DNA of 29,976 nt from Ruminococcus difficilis (GCF_016680995.1 NZ_JAEQMG010000129.1:1-29976), one strand, 5' to 3'. Positions 1 to 7,995 are shown, counted from the stretch's first letter. Numbers and translations: made by a program. Notes: generated from the letters alone by a model not told the origin.

Positions 1-33
1 AAAAAGAAAAACGCCCACCCTGCTGGGTGGACA
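1..33 (-). terminator. Rho-independent terminator of the 5S rRNA gene
   Basis: On the minus strand a 6-bp GC-rich stem (15-20 paired with 25-30, loop 21-24) is followed by a T-rich tract at 11-1. It lies directly after the 3' end of the 5S gene, so the 5S transcript appears to end here. Confidence 0.8.
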
Positions 34-39
34 CTTTTG

Positions 40-156
40 GGTGTTGGCGCCTTCCTATTTTCACAGCCCGTCGCCGGGCAACTATCGTCGGCACTACAGG
101 GCTTAACTTCCGTGTTCGGTATGGGAACGGGTGGACCCCCTGCGTCATCGACACCA
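40..156 (-). rRNA. rrf: 5S ribosomal RNA, solitary copy
   Basis: The minus strand carries the conserved 5S core, including CCACCCGTTCCCATACCGAA followed by CACGGAAGTTAAGC, and its terminal bases (GGTGT near 155-151 and ACACC near 45-41) can pair. The span of about 117 bases fits a bacterial 5S. In the usual 16S-23S-5S order the 23S gene would lie at higher coordinates here, but that DNA encodes a GtrA-like protein. The gene has its own promoter and its own terminator, so it is a separate transcription unit. The ends are estimated to within a few bases. Confidence 0.93.
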
Positions 157-193
157 ACTGTTTGTTGCCGTGTTTCTCTCGACAACAATAGAG

Positions 194-222
194 ATTATAT
201 CACAGTGTCGGATAAAAGTCAA
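194..222 (-). promoter_or_regulatory. Near-consensus sigma-A promoter of the 5S rRNA gene
   Basis: On the minus strand TTGACT (222-217), a 17-base spacer and TATAAT (199-194) match the housekeeping consensus in 11 of 12 positions. The expected start near 187 would give a leader of about 30 bases before the mature 5S. The -35 box overlaps the stop codon of the upstream GtrA-like gene. Confidence 0.85.
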
Positions 223-716
223 GGGTTTTCTAAAACTTTTTCCGAATTTTTTTCTTCTTCCTTTTTTTCGCCCTTTTTGCGGAAGATGATCAGCTTGCTG
301 AAGATGTAATTGAGGAGCACAACGATGATGCTGGTGATGATTTTCATAATCATGTTGATCACGTTGTTGTCCGAGCCGAAAAGGAACGCCGCGCCCGCGA
401 GGATACCCGTTTCAATAAGCAGGGTGACAAGTCTTGCGGAAACAAAGGTGCCGATCTCGTACCAGAGCGTTTTAGCGTCAAATGACTTGCTGCGGAAAAC
501 CCAGAGCTTGTTTGTGATGAACGCGAAGATTACAGCGAAAATCCACGAAATCACATTCGAGATGATGATGTTCAGCTCGCCGTTCATGCCGAAACTGCTG
601 AAAAGCGTCATAAAGAGCCAGTAGGTTACCCAGCCGACGATTGTAGTGCACACGCCGAAGAACAGGTAGGACACAATGTCCCAGTGCTTCTTTATCAGTT
701 CCTTAATTTTACTCAA
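219..716 (-). CDS. GtrA-like small multispanning membrane protein
   Basis: The product has about four hydrophobic helices, and its first one (segment IVSYLFFGVCTTIVGWVTYW) matches the GtrA/DPMS-type family. These small proteins are associated with moving polyprenyl-linked sugars or with cell-surface glycan modification. The tail is rich in Lys and Glu. The reading frame is open up to a GTG at 758, but a promoter at 749-777 would start RNA near 742. A TTG at 716 has AAGGG ten bases upstream and gives the usual family N-terminus (basic residues, then the first helix), so I place the start there (165 residues). It follows the arginine cluster but is separated from argF by a hairpin. Substrate unknown; no glycosyltransferase partner is adjacent. 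Confidence 0.75.
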   Translation of the reverse strand: MSKIKELIKKHWDIVSYLFFGVCTTIVGWVTYWLFMTLFSSFGMNGELNIIISNVISWIFAVIFAFITNKLWVFRSKSFDAKTLWYEIGTFVSARLVTLLIETGILAGAAFLFGSDNNVINMIMKIITSIIVVLLNYIFSKLIIFRKKGEKKEEEKNSEKVLENP

Positions 717-748
717 ATCCTTCAATCCCTTCAAAATCACTGTTCTAT

Positions 749-777
749 ACAATATCACAAAAGCGCGCGGTTGTCAA
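749..777 (-). promoter_or_regulatory. Probable promoter of the GtrA-like gene
   Basis: On the minus strand TTGACA (777-772), 17 bases and TATTGT (754-749). The -35 is perfect and the -10 matches 4 of 6. It sits right after the hairpin that follows argF, which suggests that the gene is expressed separately from the arginine cluster. Confidence 0.5.
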
Positions 778-802
778 ACAGGGCGCGCATAAGCACGCCC
801 TG
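772..802 (-). terminator. Terminator-like hairpin after argF
   Basis: A 10-bp stem with one G-T pair (779-788 with 793-802, loop 789-792) lies just downstream of the argF stop. Only three T residues follow it on the minus strand, so termination may be partial. Confidence 0.55.
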
Positions 803-809
803 ATAAAGA

Positions 810-1733
810 TTATTCCTCGGGTTCGCGGTCGAGCATGCACTCTACGAGCACAGCCTTCTGCGCGTGGAGACGGTTCTCAGCCTCCTCAAAGATTTCAGCC
901 GCGTGAGCCTCAAATACCTCGGCGGTGATTTCCTCGCCGCGGTGAGCCGGCAGACAGTGGAGCACCATGCAGTCGCCGTTTGCGACAGCCATCAGCCCGT
1001 CGTTGATCTGGTAGCCCGCAAAGGCAGCCTCGCGGATCTTCTTCTCCTCTTCCTGACCCATAGAAGCCCATACGTCGGTAACGAGAACGTCCGCGTTCTT
1101 CGCGGCTTCCTTGGGATCCTGAACGATCTCGAACTTGTCGCCGTACTTCTTTCCGAACTCCATGATATGCTCGGGCGGCAGATAGTCAGCGGGACAAGCC
1201 GCCGAGAAGCTCATGCCAGTGCTGAGAGTGCCGACGATGAGAGAATTCATCATGTTGTTGCCGTCGCCGATGAAGCACATTTTCAGACCCTCGAGCTTGC
1301 CCTTGAACTCGCGGATAGTCATGAGATCGGCGAGAACCTGACAGGGGTGGCAGTAGTCGGTCAGACCGTTGATAATCGGGATCGAGCCGTACTCAGCGAG
1401 AGCCTCGACCTCGCTCTGCTCAAAGGTGCGGATCATGATAGCGTCGATAAAGCGTGAGAGCACGCGCGCGGTATCCCGAACAGGCTCGCCCCTGCCGATC
1501 TGCAGGTCGTTGGAGCTGAGGAAGAGCGGATAACCGCCGAGCTGTGTCATGCCGACCTCAAACGATACGCGGGTACGGGTGCTGGATTTCTCAAAAATCA
1601 TGCCGAGAGTTTTGCCCTTGAGCAGCTTGTGCTCAATGCCATGCTTAAGCTCGTACTTGAGCTGATCTGCGAGATTGAGGGTGCGGGTAATCTGTTCGGG
1701 AGACCAGTCCTCGAGCTTCAAAAGATGTTTCAT
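810..1733 (-). CDS. argF: Ornithine carbamoyltransferase
   Basis: Cytosolic enzyme joining carbamoyl phosphate to ornithine to make citrulline, the sixth step of arginine synthesis. At 307 residues it is the normal length. Visible motifs are SSTRTR at residues 50-55 (carbamoyl phosphate binding), HPCQ at 129-132, DVWASMGQE in the ornithine loop, and HCLPAHRG near the C-terminus. The SMG loop and the HCLP motif indicate ornithine rather than aspartate carbamoyltransferase. The start codon directly follows the argD stop codon, so the two are cotranscribed and probably translationally coupled. It is the last arg gene of the cluster. A catabolic role is unlikely because no arginine deiminase or carbamate kinase is present. 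Confidence 0.96.
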   Translation of the reverse strand: MKHLLKLEDWSPEQITRTLNLADQLKYELKHGIEHKLLKGKTLGMIFEKSSTRTRVSFEVGMTQLGGYPLFLSSNDLQIGRGEPVRDTARVLSRFIDAIMIRTFEQSEVEALAEYGSIPIINGLTDYCHPCQVLADLMTIREFKGKLEGLKMCFIGDGNNMMNSLIVGTLSTGMSFSAACPADYLPPEHIMEFGKKYGDKFEIVQDPKEAAKNADVLVTDVWASMGQEEEKKIREAAFAGYQINDGLMAVANGDCMVLHCLPAHRGEEITAEVFEAHAAEIFEEAENRLHAQKAVLVECMLDREPEE

Positions 1734-2903
1734 TTATTTACACTCCTTCAGTGTGGATTTTAATATACTAACTGCTTCTTTGAGTTCTTCGCGTTTGATC
1801 GTGAGCGGAGGAAGCATTCTTAGCACGTCCTTCGCGGTGATAATGAGCAGGCCGTTTTCAACACACTTCGCGGCGATATCATGAGCGTCGCCGTCGATCT
1901 CAATACCGACCATAAGTCCCATTCTGCGGACATTCTTTACTTCGGGAAGCTTCCTGAGCAGACCCTCGAGATACGCGCCCTTCGCTTCTACCTCGTCGAG
2001 AAAATCCTCTTTAGATACGGTGTCGATAACGTAATTCGCGCCCGCGCAGACAACGGGATTCGCACCGAAGGTGGTGCCGTGTGTAGACGGAGTCATAACG
2101 CCGCCGAGCTTGTCGTTACAAAGACAAGCGCCGATCGGCAGACCGCCGCCGAGACCCTTCGCCGCAGTAACGAGGTCGGGCTTTACGCCGTAATTCCGGA
2201 AGGCAAAGAGCTTGCCTGTACGTCCGACGCCCGTCTGAACCTCGTCGACGATGACGAGAATATCGCGCTCGGCGCAGAAGTCGAACAGAGCCTTCGCGTA
2301 ATCCATATCCATGATATTTACGCCGCCCTCGCCCTGGATAAGCTCGAGCATAACGGCGCAGGTCTTGCCGCTGACGGCGTTTTCGAGCACGCTCATATCG
2401 CCTGCTTCTATGTATTTGAAGCCCTCCGTGAACGGGAAAAAGAAGTTGTGGAAAACGTCCTGACCTGTTGCCGAGAGGGTGGTAACGGTTCTTCCGTGGA
2501 ACGAGTTGCGCAGAGTGATTATCTCATTTCTGCCCTCGCCGTACTTGTCAAAGCTGTATTTGCGCGCGATTTTGATGGCGCACTCGTTAGCCTCAGCGCC
2601 GCTGTTGCCAAAGCAGACCTTCGCCATTCCTGTGAGCTTGCAGAGCTTTTCGGCGAGAGCGCTCGCCTGCGGGCTGTAAAAGTAGTTCGACATATGCTGG
2701 ATAGTCGACGCCTGCTTTGTGACAGCCTCGACCCAGCCCTCGTTGCAGTAGCCGAGACTGTTGACGCCGATGCCCGAGGAAACGTCGATGTATTTCCTGC
2801 CGTCCTCGTCGAAGGCGGTCACACCCGAGCCGCTGACGAGAGCAACGTCATAGCGTCCGTAGGTGTGCATTATGTATTTATTGTCAAGTTCTTTTGTTGT
2901 CAT
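1734..2903 (-). CDS. argD: Acetylornithine aminotransferase
   Basis: Class III PLP-dependent transaminase converting N-acetylglutamate semialdehyde and glutamate to N-acetylornithine and 2-oxoglutarate. The 389 residues are typical of ArgD. It shows GNSGAEANE near residue 99-107, the NSFHGRT segment at 133-139, VDEVQTGVGRTGK at 219-231 with the PLP-binding Asp220, and the Schiff-base lysine at K249 in AAKGLGGG. An AAAGGA element ten bases upstream supports the ATG at 2903. It lies six bases from the GNAT gene and directly against argF. Related succinylornithine or ornithine aminotransferases look similar; the arg context decides for ArgD. Confidence 0.95.
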   Translation of the reverse strand: MTTKELDNKYIMHTYGRYDVALVSGSGVTAFDEDGRKYIDVSSGIGVNSLGYCNEGWVEAVTKQASTIQHMSNYFYSPQASALAEKLCKLTGMAKVCFGNSGAEANECAIKIARKYSFDKYGEGRNEIITLRNSFHGRTVTTLSATGQDVFHNFFFPFTEGFKYIEAGDMSVLENAVSGKTCAVMLELIQGEGGVNIMDMDYAKALFDFCAERDILVIVDEVQTGVGRTGKLFAFRNYGVKPDLVTAAKGLGGGLPIGACLCNDKLGGVMTPSTHGTTFGANPVVCAGANYVIDTVSKEDFLDEVEAKGAYLEGLLRKLPEVKNVRRMGLMVGIEIDGDAHDIAAKCVENGLLIITAKDVLRMLPPLTIKREELKEAVSILKSTLKECK

Positions 2904-2909
2904 TTCAAA

Positions 2910-3338
2910 TTATTCCTTTCGAGATGCGTTTTCATAAGAATAAACAAACACATCATCTCTCTTCACGAACCCAAAATCTCTCCAGAACTTCTGTCCTGTT
3001 TCGTTGTTCTGATAACAGAAGATATGGGTTTTGTCGATGCCGTCGGCGGCGATATTCTCGATCGCCTTTTCGGCAAGCCTGTGCCCGATATGACGGCGGC
3101 GGTACTCGGGCATGACCGCCATGTGGTGGATAAAGCCGCGTCTGCCGTCGTGTCCCGCAAGTACGGTGCCGACGATTTTTCCGTCGATAACGGCGACCTG
3201 GCTCATGCCCTCGTTGCGCCTGAGATAGCGCTCGATCTGTGATCTTTCGTCCGCCTTTGACAGCGCGCGCTTTGTGGTGATCTGCCACATGGCAAATACC
3301 TCGTCGTAGTCGTCAATCGTCATTGGGCGTATAATCAT
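2910..3338 (-). CDS. GNAT-family N-acetyltransferase, YpeA-like, inside the arg cluster
   Basis: A single GNAT domain of 142 residues. The acetyl-CoA-binding part is visible: strand 4 (HHMAVMPEYR) runs into the R-x-x-G-type loop RRRHIGHRLAE, and a C-terminal FWRDFGF segment follows. The stretch GKIVGTVLAGHDGRRG resembles the YpeA-type acetyltransferases. It sits between argB and argD with gaps of 18 and 6 bases, so it is part of the arg operon. The open frame also begins at an ATG at 3344, but the ATG at 3338 has better spacing from AAAGGA. A role as a short N-acetylglutamate synthase is possible but unproven, since ArgJ could supply that activity. It could also acetylate another amine or a protein. 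Confidence 0.85.
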   Translation of the reverse strand: MIIRPMTIDDYDEVFAMWQITTKRALSKADERSQIERYLRRNEGMSQVAVIDGKIVGTVLAGHDGRRGFIHHMAVMPEYRRRHIGHRLAEKAIENIAADGIDKTHIFCYQNNETGQKFWRDFGFVKRDDVFVYSYENASRKE

Positions 3339-3356
3339 AAACATTTATTCCTTTAC

Positions 3357-4214
3357 TTATAATTGATAGAACATCGTGCCGATACCCTCGTCGCTGAACA
3401 GCTCGAGAATAATGGAGTGCTCCAGTCTGCCGTCGATGATATGCGCGCGGTTTACGCCGCTGCGGACTGCTTCGACGCAGCAGTCGATTTTGGGGATCAT
3501 GCCGCCCTTGATGATGCCGTCGCGCTTGAGCATCGGCACCTCGCTGACGTTTACGACGGGGATAAGCGAGCTGTCGTCGTTCACGTCACGGAGCAGACCG
3601 CGGATATCGGTCATGAGGATGAGCTTTTTGGCTCTGAGCTTCGCGGCGATCTGAGCCGCGGCGAGGTCGGCGTTGATGTTGTAGACCTTGCCGTCGTAGC
3701 CGCCCGCGACTGTCGCGACGATCGGGATATAGCCGTCCTTCATCGCCATTCTCAGCGGTTCGGGATTTACCTCGCGTATCTCGCCTACGTAACCGAGGTC
3801 GTGAGCGGAGGCGAGCTTGTCAGCCATAAGCAGTCTGCCGTCGAGGCCGCACATTCCGAGAGCCTTTCCGCCGTGGCGCTCAAAGAGCTGAACAAGGCTC
3901 TTGTTGACCTTGCCCGCGAGCACCATCTGGACGATGTCCATTGTCTCCTGGTCGGTGACGCGCATTCCGTCCTTGAATACACTCTCCTTGCCGACGGCGT
4001 CGAGCATCGCGTTGATTTCGGGGCCTCCGCCGTGAACCAGCACTACGCTGATTCCGACGAGCTGCATGAGCGCCAAATCGCTCATGACCGCCGCCTTGAG
4101 CTCCTCATTTATCATAGCGTTGCCGCCGTACTTGACAACAATCGTTTCTCCGACAAATTTTTTGATATAGGGCATCGCCTGAATAAGAACCTTTGCCCTC
4201 TTTGCATTATCCAT
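3357..4214 (-). CDS. argB: Acetylglutamate kinase, probably arginine-inhibited type
   Basis: Phosphorylates N-acetylglutamate, the second step of arginine synthesis. Amino-acid kinase fold: VVKYGGNAM at residues 26-34 (phosphate binding), LVHGGGPEIN (substrate loop), LAAAQIAAKLRAKKLILMTD (nucleotide region) and GGMIPKIDCC. The start is the ATG at 4214, with GGAG eight bases upstream; a GTG at 4223 overlaps that Shine-Dalgarno and is rejected. The protein then has 285 residues and keeps an N-terminal helix before the kinase core. In this family that helix marks the hexameric enzymes inhibited by arginine, so feedback inhibition is expected (inference). Neighbours are argJ upstream and the GNAT gene downstream. 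Confidence 0.95.
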   Translation of the reverse strand: MDNAKRAKVLIQAMPYIKKFVGETIVVKYGGNAMINEELKAAVMSDLALMQLVGISVVLVHGGGPEINAMLDAVGKESVFKDGMRVTDQETMDIVQMVLAGKVNKSLVQLFERHGGKALGMCGLDGRLLMADKLASAHDLGYVGEIREVNPEPLRMAMKDGYIPIVATVAGGYDGKVYNINADLAAAQIAAKLRAKKLILMTDIRGLLRDVNDDSSLIPVVNVSEVPMLKRDGIIKGGMIPKIDCCVEAVRSGVNRAHIIDGRLEHSIILELFSDEGIGTMFYQL

Positions 4215-4236
4215 ATCTTTCACTCCGAATATTTAT

Positions 4237-5466
4237 TTATGTGCGGTAATCTCCGTTGATCTTTACGTAGTCATATGTCAGGTCACAGCCGTATGCCTCA
4301 GCTTCTCCGTTGCCGTCGCCGAGGTTGATAATTATGTCGATCTCGCTCTCGATCAGGATTTCCTTTGCCTTATCCTCGTCAAACGCAAGACCCATGCCGT
4401 CCTTGCAGACGAGTATCTCACCCTTTGCGGAACGGTAGGAAACGTCGATTTTCTTAACGTCAACCTCAGCTCCGCTGTAGCCGATCGCGCAGAGTATCCT
4501 TCCGCAGTTCGCGTCCGCGCCGAACATAGCCGCCTTGACAAGGCTCGAGCAGATCACGCTCTTTGCGATAACCTTCGCGGTACTCTCATCCTTCGCGCCG
4601 CTGACCTTGCCGATAACGAGCTTTGTAGCGCCTTCACCGTCGGCGGCGAGCTTCTTGGCGACAGCCTTGAACGCCGCAGTAAGCGCCTCAACGAACAGCG
4701 CGTAGTCGCCGTTCTTCTCTGTGATTTCGTCGTTGCCTGCAAGACCCGACGCCATAATAGCGAGGGTATCGTTGGTGGAGGTGTCGCCGTCAACGCTGAC
4801 CATGTTGTAGCTCACGTCAGCCGCCTCGATCAGCGCCGAGTGAAGCATCTCAGCCGAAACCGCCGCGTCTGTGGTGACGAACGAAAGTGTCGTGCCCATG
4901 TTGATATGGATCATGCCGCTGCCCTTTGCGATACCGCCGATCGTGACGGTCTTGCCGCCGAGGGTGAGCTGAACCGCCCATTCCTTCTTTATGGTGTCGG
5001 TGGTCATGATCGCTTCGGCAGCGTATGTGCCGCCGTCCCTTGTCATGCTGTCCTTAAGCGCGCCGACGGACTTTTCGATAGGCTCGATCGGAAGTGCCTG
5101 ACCGATAACGCCCGTTGAAGCGACGATAACGTCGTCCGCAGCGATACCGAGAGCGTCAGCCGCAAGAGCGCACATCTGCTCCGCCTTTTCGTATCCGTCG
5201 GGGTTGCAGGCGTTCGCGTTGCCTGAGTTTGCGATCACCGCCTGAGCGACGCCGTTTTTGAGGTGTTCTTGTGTGACGTAGATCGTGTCGGACTTAACGC
5301 GGTTTTTTGTGAAGATAGCCGCCGCAGCGCAGGGCTTCTCGCAGAAAATCATACCGAGGTCGCGCTTTGTTGTATTGTTAGGCTTGATACCCGCAATCAC
5401 GCCGCCTGCGACAAAGCCGCGCGGAGAGGTTACGGAGCCGTTTTCGATAAATTTATAGTTACTCAT
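4237..5466 (-). CDS. argJ: Glutamate N-acetyltransferase / amino-acid acetyltransferase
   Basis: Transfers the acetyl group from N-acetylornithine to glutamate, closing the acetyl cycle; bifunctional forms also use acetyl-CoA and replace ArgA. At 409 residues it is the usual precursor length. The self-cleavage site is visible: KGSGMIHINMGTTLSF at about residues 181-196, with T192 as the expected nucleophile and new N-terminus of the beta chain. The residue before it is Gly where Ala is more usual in the N-M-A-T-M-L motif. The STGVIGQALP segment near 117 is also conserved. GAGG lies a few bases before the ATG. The 89 bases separating it from argC hold a dispersed repeat. Whether it is mono- or bifunctional cannot be read from the sequence. 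Confidence 0.95.
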   Translation of the reverse strand: MSNYKFIENGSVTSPRGFVAGGVIAGIKPNNTTKRDLGMIFCEKPCAAAAIFTKNRVKSDTIYVTQEHLKNGVAQAVIANSGNANACNPDGYEKAEQMCALAADALGIAADDVIVASTGVIGQALPIEPIEKSVGALKDSMTRDGGTYAAEAIMTTDTIKKEWAVQLTLGGKTVTIGGIAKGSGMIHINMGTTLSFVTTDAAVSAEMLHSALIEAADVSYNMVSVDGDTSTNDTLAIMASGLAGNDEITEKNGDYALFVEALTAAFKAVAKKLAADGEGATKLVIGKVSGAKDESTAKVIAKSVICSSLVKAAMFGADANCGRILCAIGYSGAEVDVKKIDVSYRSAKGEILVCKDGMGLAFDEDKAKEILIESEIDIIINLGDGNGEAEAYGCDLTYDYVKINGDYRT

Positions 5467-5496
5467 ATTGCCTCTTCTGTAACGGAAAATATAAAT

Positions 5497-5554
5497 CGGA
5501 GCGAAGCGACCCTTAATTTTCCATTTTCAATTTTCCATTTTCCATTTTCAATTT
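5497..5554 (-). repeat. Copy 1 of a dispersed intergenic element, directly after argC
   Basis: On the minus strand an A-rich part made of ATTGAAAATGGAAA-type words begins one base after the argC stop codon and ends in GGGTCGCTTCGCTCCG. A second copy with the same parts lies at 15868-15917. The element fills most of the gap between argC and argJ. Confidence 0.75.
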
Positions 5555-5555
5555 A

Positions 5556-6593
5556 TTAGAACGCCGGCGGAACAATGACCAGACCTGTCTTTTCGTCCAG
5601 CCCGAAGATAATGTTCATGTTCTGGATCGCCTGACCTGCCGCGCCCTTGACCATGTTGTCGATCGCAGCGCAGGCTACGAGCTTGCGTGCTCTGTTGTCG
5701 AAGTGGAGCGAGATATCGCAGAAGTTTGAATAGCGCACGTTGTGGATATCGGCGCACTTTCCGTCGTCGAGAAGTCTGATGAAAAACTCGTCCTTGTAGT
5801 AGTCCTCATAAGCCTTGCGGATCTCCTCGTATGTAACGCCTTCCTTCAAATCGGCGTAAACGGTGGCTAGAATACCTCTGTTTACGGGCAGAAGGTGCGG
5901 TACGAAGGTGATGGTGACGTCCTCGCCGCTGAGCTTTGAGAGTGTCTGCTCGATCTCGGGTGTGTGGCGGTGAGATGCGACCTTGTAGGCGTGGAAGCCC
6001 TCGTTGAGCTCGGGGAAATGGCTGCCCTGGGTGGGCTTTCTGCCGGCACCGGTAACGCCGCTCTTGCAGTCACAGATAATGCCCTTTGTCGAAACAAGGC
6101 CGTTCACAATCGCGGGAGCGATCGCGAGAGGTGAGCAGGTTGTATAGCAGCCGGGGTTGGCTATGAGCTTCTTGCCCTTGATTTTATCTCTGAAGAACTC
6201 GGGCAATCCGTAGACGCTCTGAGCGTGGAGCTCCTTGTCGAGGAAGGTGCCGCCGTACCACTGGGTGTACTCATCCTCGCTCTCGAGGCGGAAGTCCGCG
6301 CCGAGGTCAATGAACGCCTTGTCGTTGGAGATGCACTTCTCGGCAAGCTCCTGAGAGAGACCGTGCGGAAGCGCGGCGAAGATAACGTCGCTCTTCTCGA
6401 CAACAGCGTCCGAATTCTCGCAAATCATATCGTTGAGGAAGGTGTAGGACGGATAAATGTCGCTGAGCTTCTGACCCTCAAAGGATACCGAGCTGATTGC
6501 GGCGACCTCCGCCTCAGGGTGGTTCGAGAGCAGTCTTACAAGCTCCGCGCCGGCGTAACCCGTCGCACCGACGATTCCTGCTTTTATTTTCAT
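5556..6593 (-). CDS. argC: N-acetyl-gamma-glutamyl-phosphate reductase
   Basis: NADPH-dependent reduction of N-acetylglutamyl phosphate to the semialdehyde, the third step of arginine synthesis. The Rossmann motif GIVGATGYAGAEL starts at about residue 6, the catalytic cysteine is C149 in ANPGCYTT, and GVTGAGRKP and the HRHTPEI segment follow. It has 345 residues, normal for the long type. The open frame begins at 6602, but that ATG overlaps the AAAGGA element; the ATG at 6593 has proper spacing and gives the usual MKIKAGIVG start. It lies 24 bases after argH and 89 bases before argJ. Confidence 0.96.
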   Translation of the reverse strand: MKIKAGIVGATGYAGAELVRLLSNHPEAEVAAISSVSFEGQKLSDIYPSYTFLNDMICENSDAVVEKSDVIFAALPHGLSQELAEKCISNDKAFIDLGADFRLESEDEYTQWYGGTFLDKELHAQSVYGLPEFFRDKIKGKKLIANPGCYTTCSPLAIAPAIVNGLVSTKGIICDCKSGVTGAGRKPTQGSHFPELNEGFHAYKVASHRHTPEIEQTLSKLSGEDVTITFVPHLLPVNRGILATVYADLKEGVTYEEIRKAYEDYYKDEFFIRLLDDGKCADIHNVRYSNFCDISLHFDNRARKLVACAAIDNMVKGAAGQAIQNMNIIFGLDEKTGLVIVPPAF

Positions 6594-6617
6594 GGTAATC
6601 ATTCCTTTTGTTTTTTA

Positions 6618-7994
6618 TTAAAGATTTTCGGCGATTTCCTTTACTCTCGCCGCCTGAGCCTTTACAAGCTGAGGAGCGGGGCCGCCGAACGCCGTGCGCT
6701 GAGACACGCACTTTTCGAGGGAGATAGCGTCATAAACGTCCTCTGTGAACACGTCGCAGACCGCCTTGTACTCCTCAATCGGAAGGCTCTCGAGGTCGGT
6801 GCCGAGCTCAATGCATCTCGCTACAAGCTCGCCTGTAGCCTTGTAAGCGTCGCGGAACGGCACGCCGTTTTTGGTGAGCCAGTCGGCGCAGTCGGTCGCG
6901 TTTATGAATCCGCCTGCCGCTGCCTTTCTCATGTTCTGAGGGATAACGCGCATGGTGTCGAGCATGGGAGTGAAGGCTGTAAGGCACATCTTGACGGTAT
7001 CGACCGCGTCAAAAATCGCTTCCTTATCCTCCTGCATATCCTTGTTGTAGGCGAGCGCGATGCCCTTCATAACGGTGAGCAGGGTCATTGTGTCGCCGAA
7101 AACTCTGCCGCTCTTGCCGCGGACAAGTTCCGCGATATCGGGGTTCTTCTTCTGGGGCATGATCGACGAGCCTGTGGAGAACGCATCGTCAAGCTCGACG
7201 AACTTGAATTCCCAGCTGCACCACATGATGATCTCCTCCGAGAAGCGGCTGAGGTGCACCATGATGATTGAGAGCACTGACGCGAACTCTATGCAGAAAT
7301 CCCTGTCTGAAACGCCGTCGAGGGAGTTGTTTGTGATTCTGTCGAAGCCGAGCAGGTCAGCGGTTACATTTCTGTCGATCGGGTAGGTCGTACCCGCGAG
7401 AGCACATGAGCCGAGCGGCATTTCGTCCATTCTCTTAAGACAGTCCTCAAGGCGCGAAACGTCGCGCAGGAGCATTTCGCCGTAAGCGAGCAGGTGGTGA
7501 CCGAAGGTAATCGGCTGAGCGCGCTGAAGGTGGGTGTAGCCGGGCATAACGGTGTCGGCGTACTCCTCAGCCTTGCCGGCGATCACCTTTATCAGACCGA
7601 CGACGAGATTTTTAACATTGACGACCTCTTTTTTGAGGTAAAGCTTTACGTCGAGCGCGACCTGGTCGTTGCGGCTGCGCGAGGTGTGAAGCCGCTTGCC
7701 GTTGTCGCCGATCCTCTTTGTCAGCTCGCCCTCGATGAAGGTGTGGATATCCTCAGCCTCCATGTCTACCGCGAGCGCGCCGCTCTCGATATCAGCGAGG
7801 ATTCCTCTGAGTCCCTGTACAATATCCTGAACGCTCTCCTCGGTGATGATGCCGCATTTGCCGAGCATAGTCGCGTGGGCGATACTGCCCTCGATATCCT
7901 CGCGGTACATACGGCTGTCAAACGAGATAGAGCTGTTGAAATCATTTGTTGTTTTTGAAAGTTCCTTTTTGAAACGACCTTTCCAAAGCTGCAT
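6618..7994 (-). CDS. argH: Argininosuccinate lyase
   Basis: Splits argininosuccinate into arginine and fumarate, the final step. At 458 residues it matches the family. It begins MQLWKGRF, the usual ASL N-terminus, and carries TSRSRNDQV and the fumarase/aspartase-superfamily signature GSSIMPQKKNPD. The frame stays open upstream to a TTG at 8063, but those residues only translate a triplicated ribosome-binding region (EEKNT repeats), so the ATG at 7994 is chosen. It is separated from argG by 205 bases that hold a hairpin but no clear promoter, so it probably depends on read-through from the argG promoter. Confidence 0.96.
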   Translation of the reverse strand: MQLWKGRFKKELSKTTNDFNSSISFDSRMYREDIEGSIAHATMLGKCGIITEESVQDIVQGLRGILADIESGALAVDMEAEDIHTFIEGELTKRIGDNGKRLHTSRSRNDQVALDVKLYLKKEVVNVKNLVVGLIKVIAGKAEEYADTVMPGYTHLQRAQPITFGHHLLAYGEMLLRDVSRLEDCLKRMDEMPLGSCALAGTTYPIDRNVTADLLGFDRITNNSLDGVSDRDFCIEFASVLSIIMVHLSRFSEEIIMWCSWEFKFVELDDAFSTGSSIMPQKKNPDIAELVRGKSGRVFGDTMTLLTVMKGIALAYNKDMQEDKEAIFDAVDTVKMCLTAFTPMLDTMRVIPQNMRKAAAGGFINATDCADWLTKNGVPFRDAYKATGELVARCIELGTDLESLPIEEYKAVCDVFTEDVYDAISLEKCVSQRTAFGGPAPQLVKAQAARVKEIAENL

Positions 7995-7995
7995 A

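Noticed and set aside
37..309. Open frame across the 5S rRNA gene
   Set aside because: It overlaps a clear rRNA gene on the other strand and matches no protein family I know.
1881..3242. A 453-codon open frame on the plus strand opposite argD and the GNAT gene
   Set aside because: It lies antisense to two genes with clear family motifs, has no recognisable domain and no good ribosome binding site; it reflects the codon pattern of the real genes.
6225..7271. A 348-codon plus-strand open frame crossing the argC-argH junction
   Set aside because: It is opposite two well-supported genes and contains no motif of its own.
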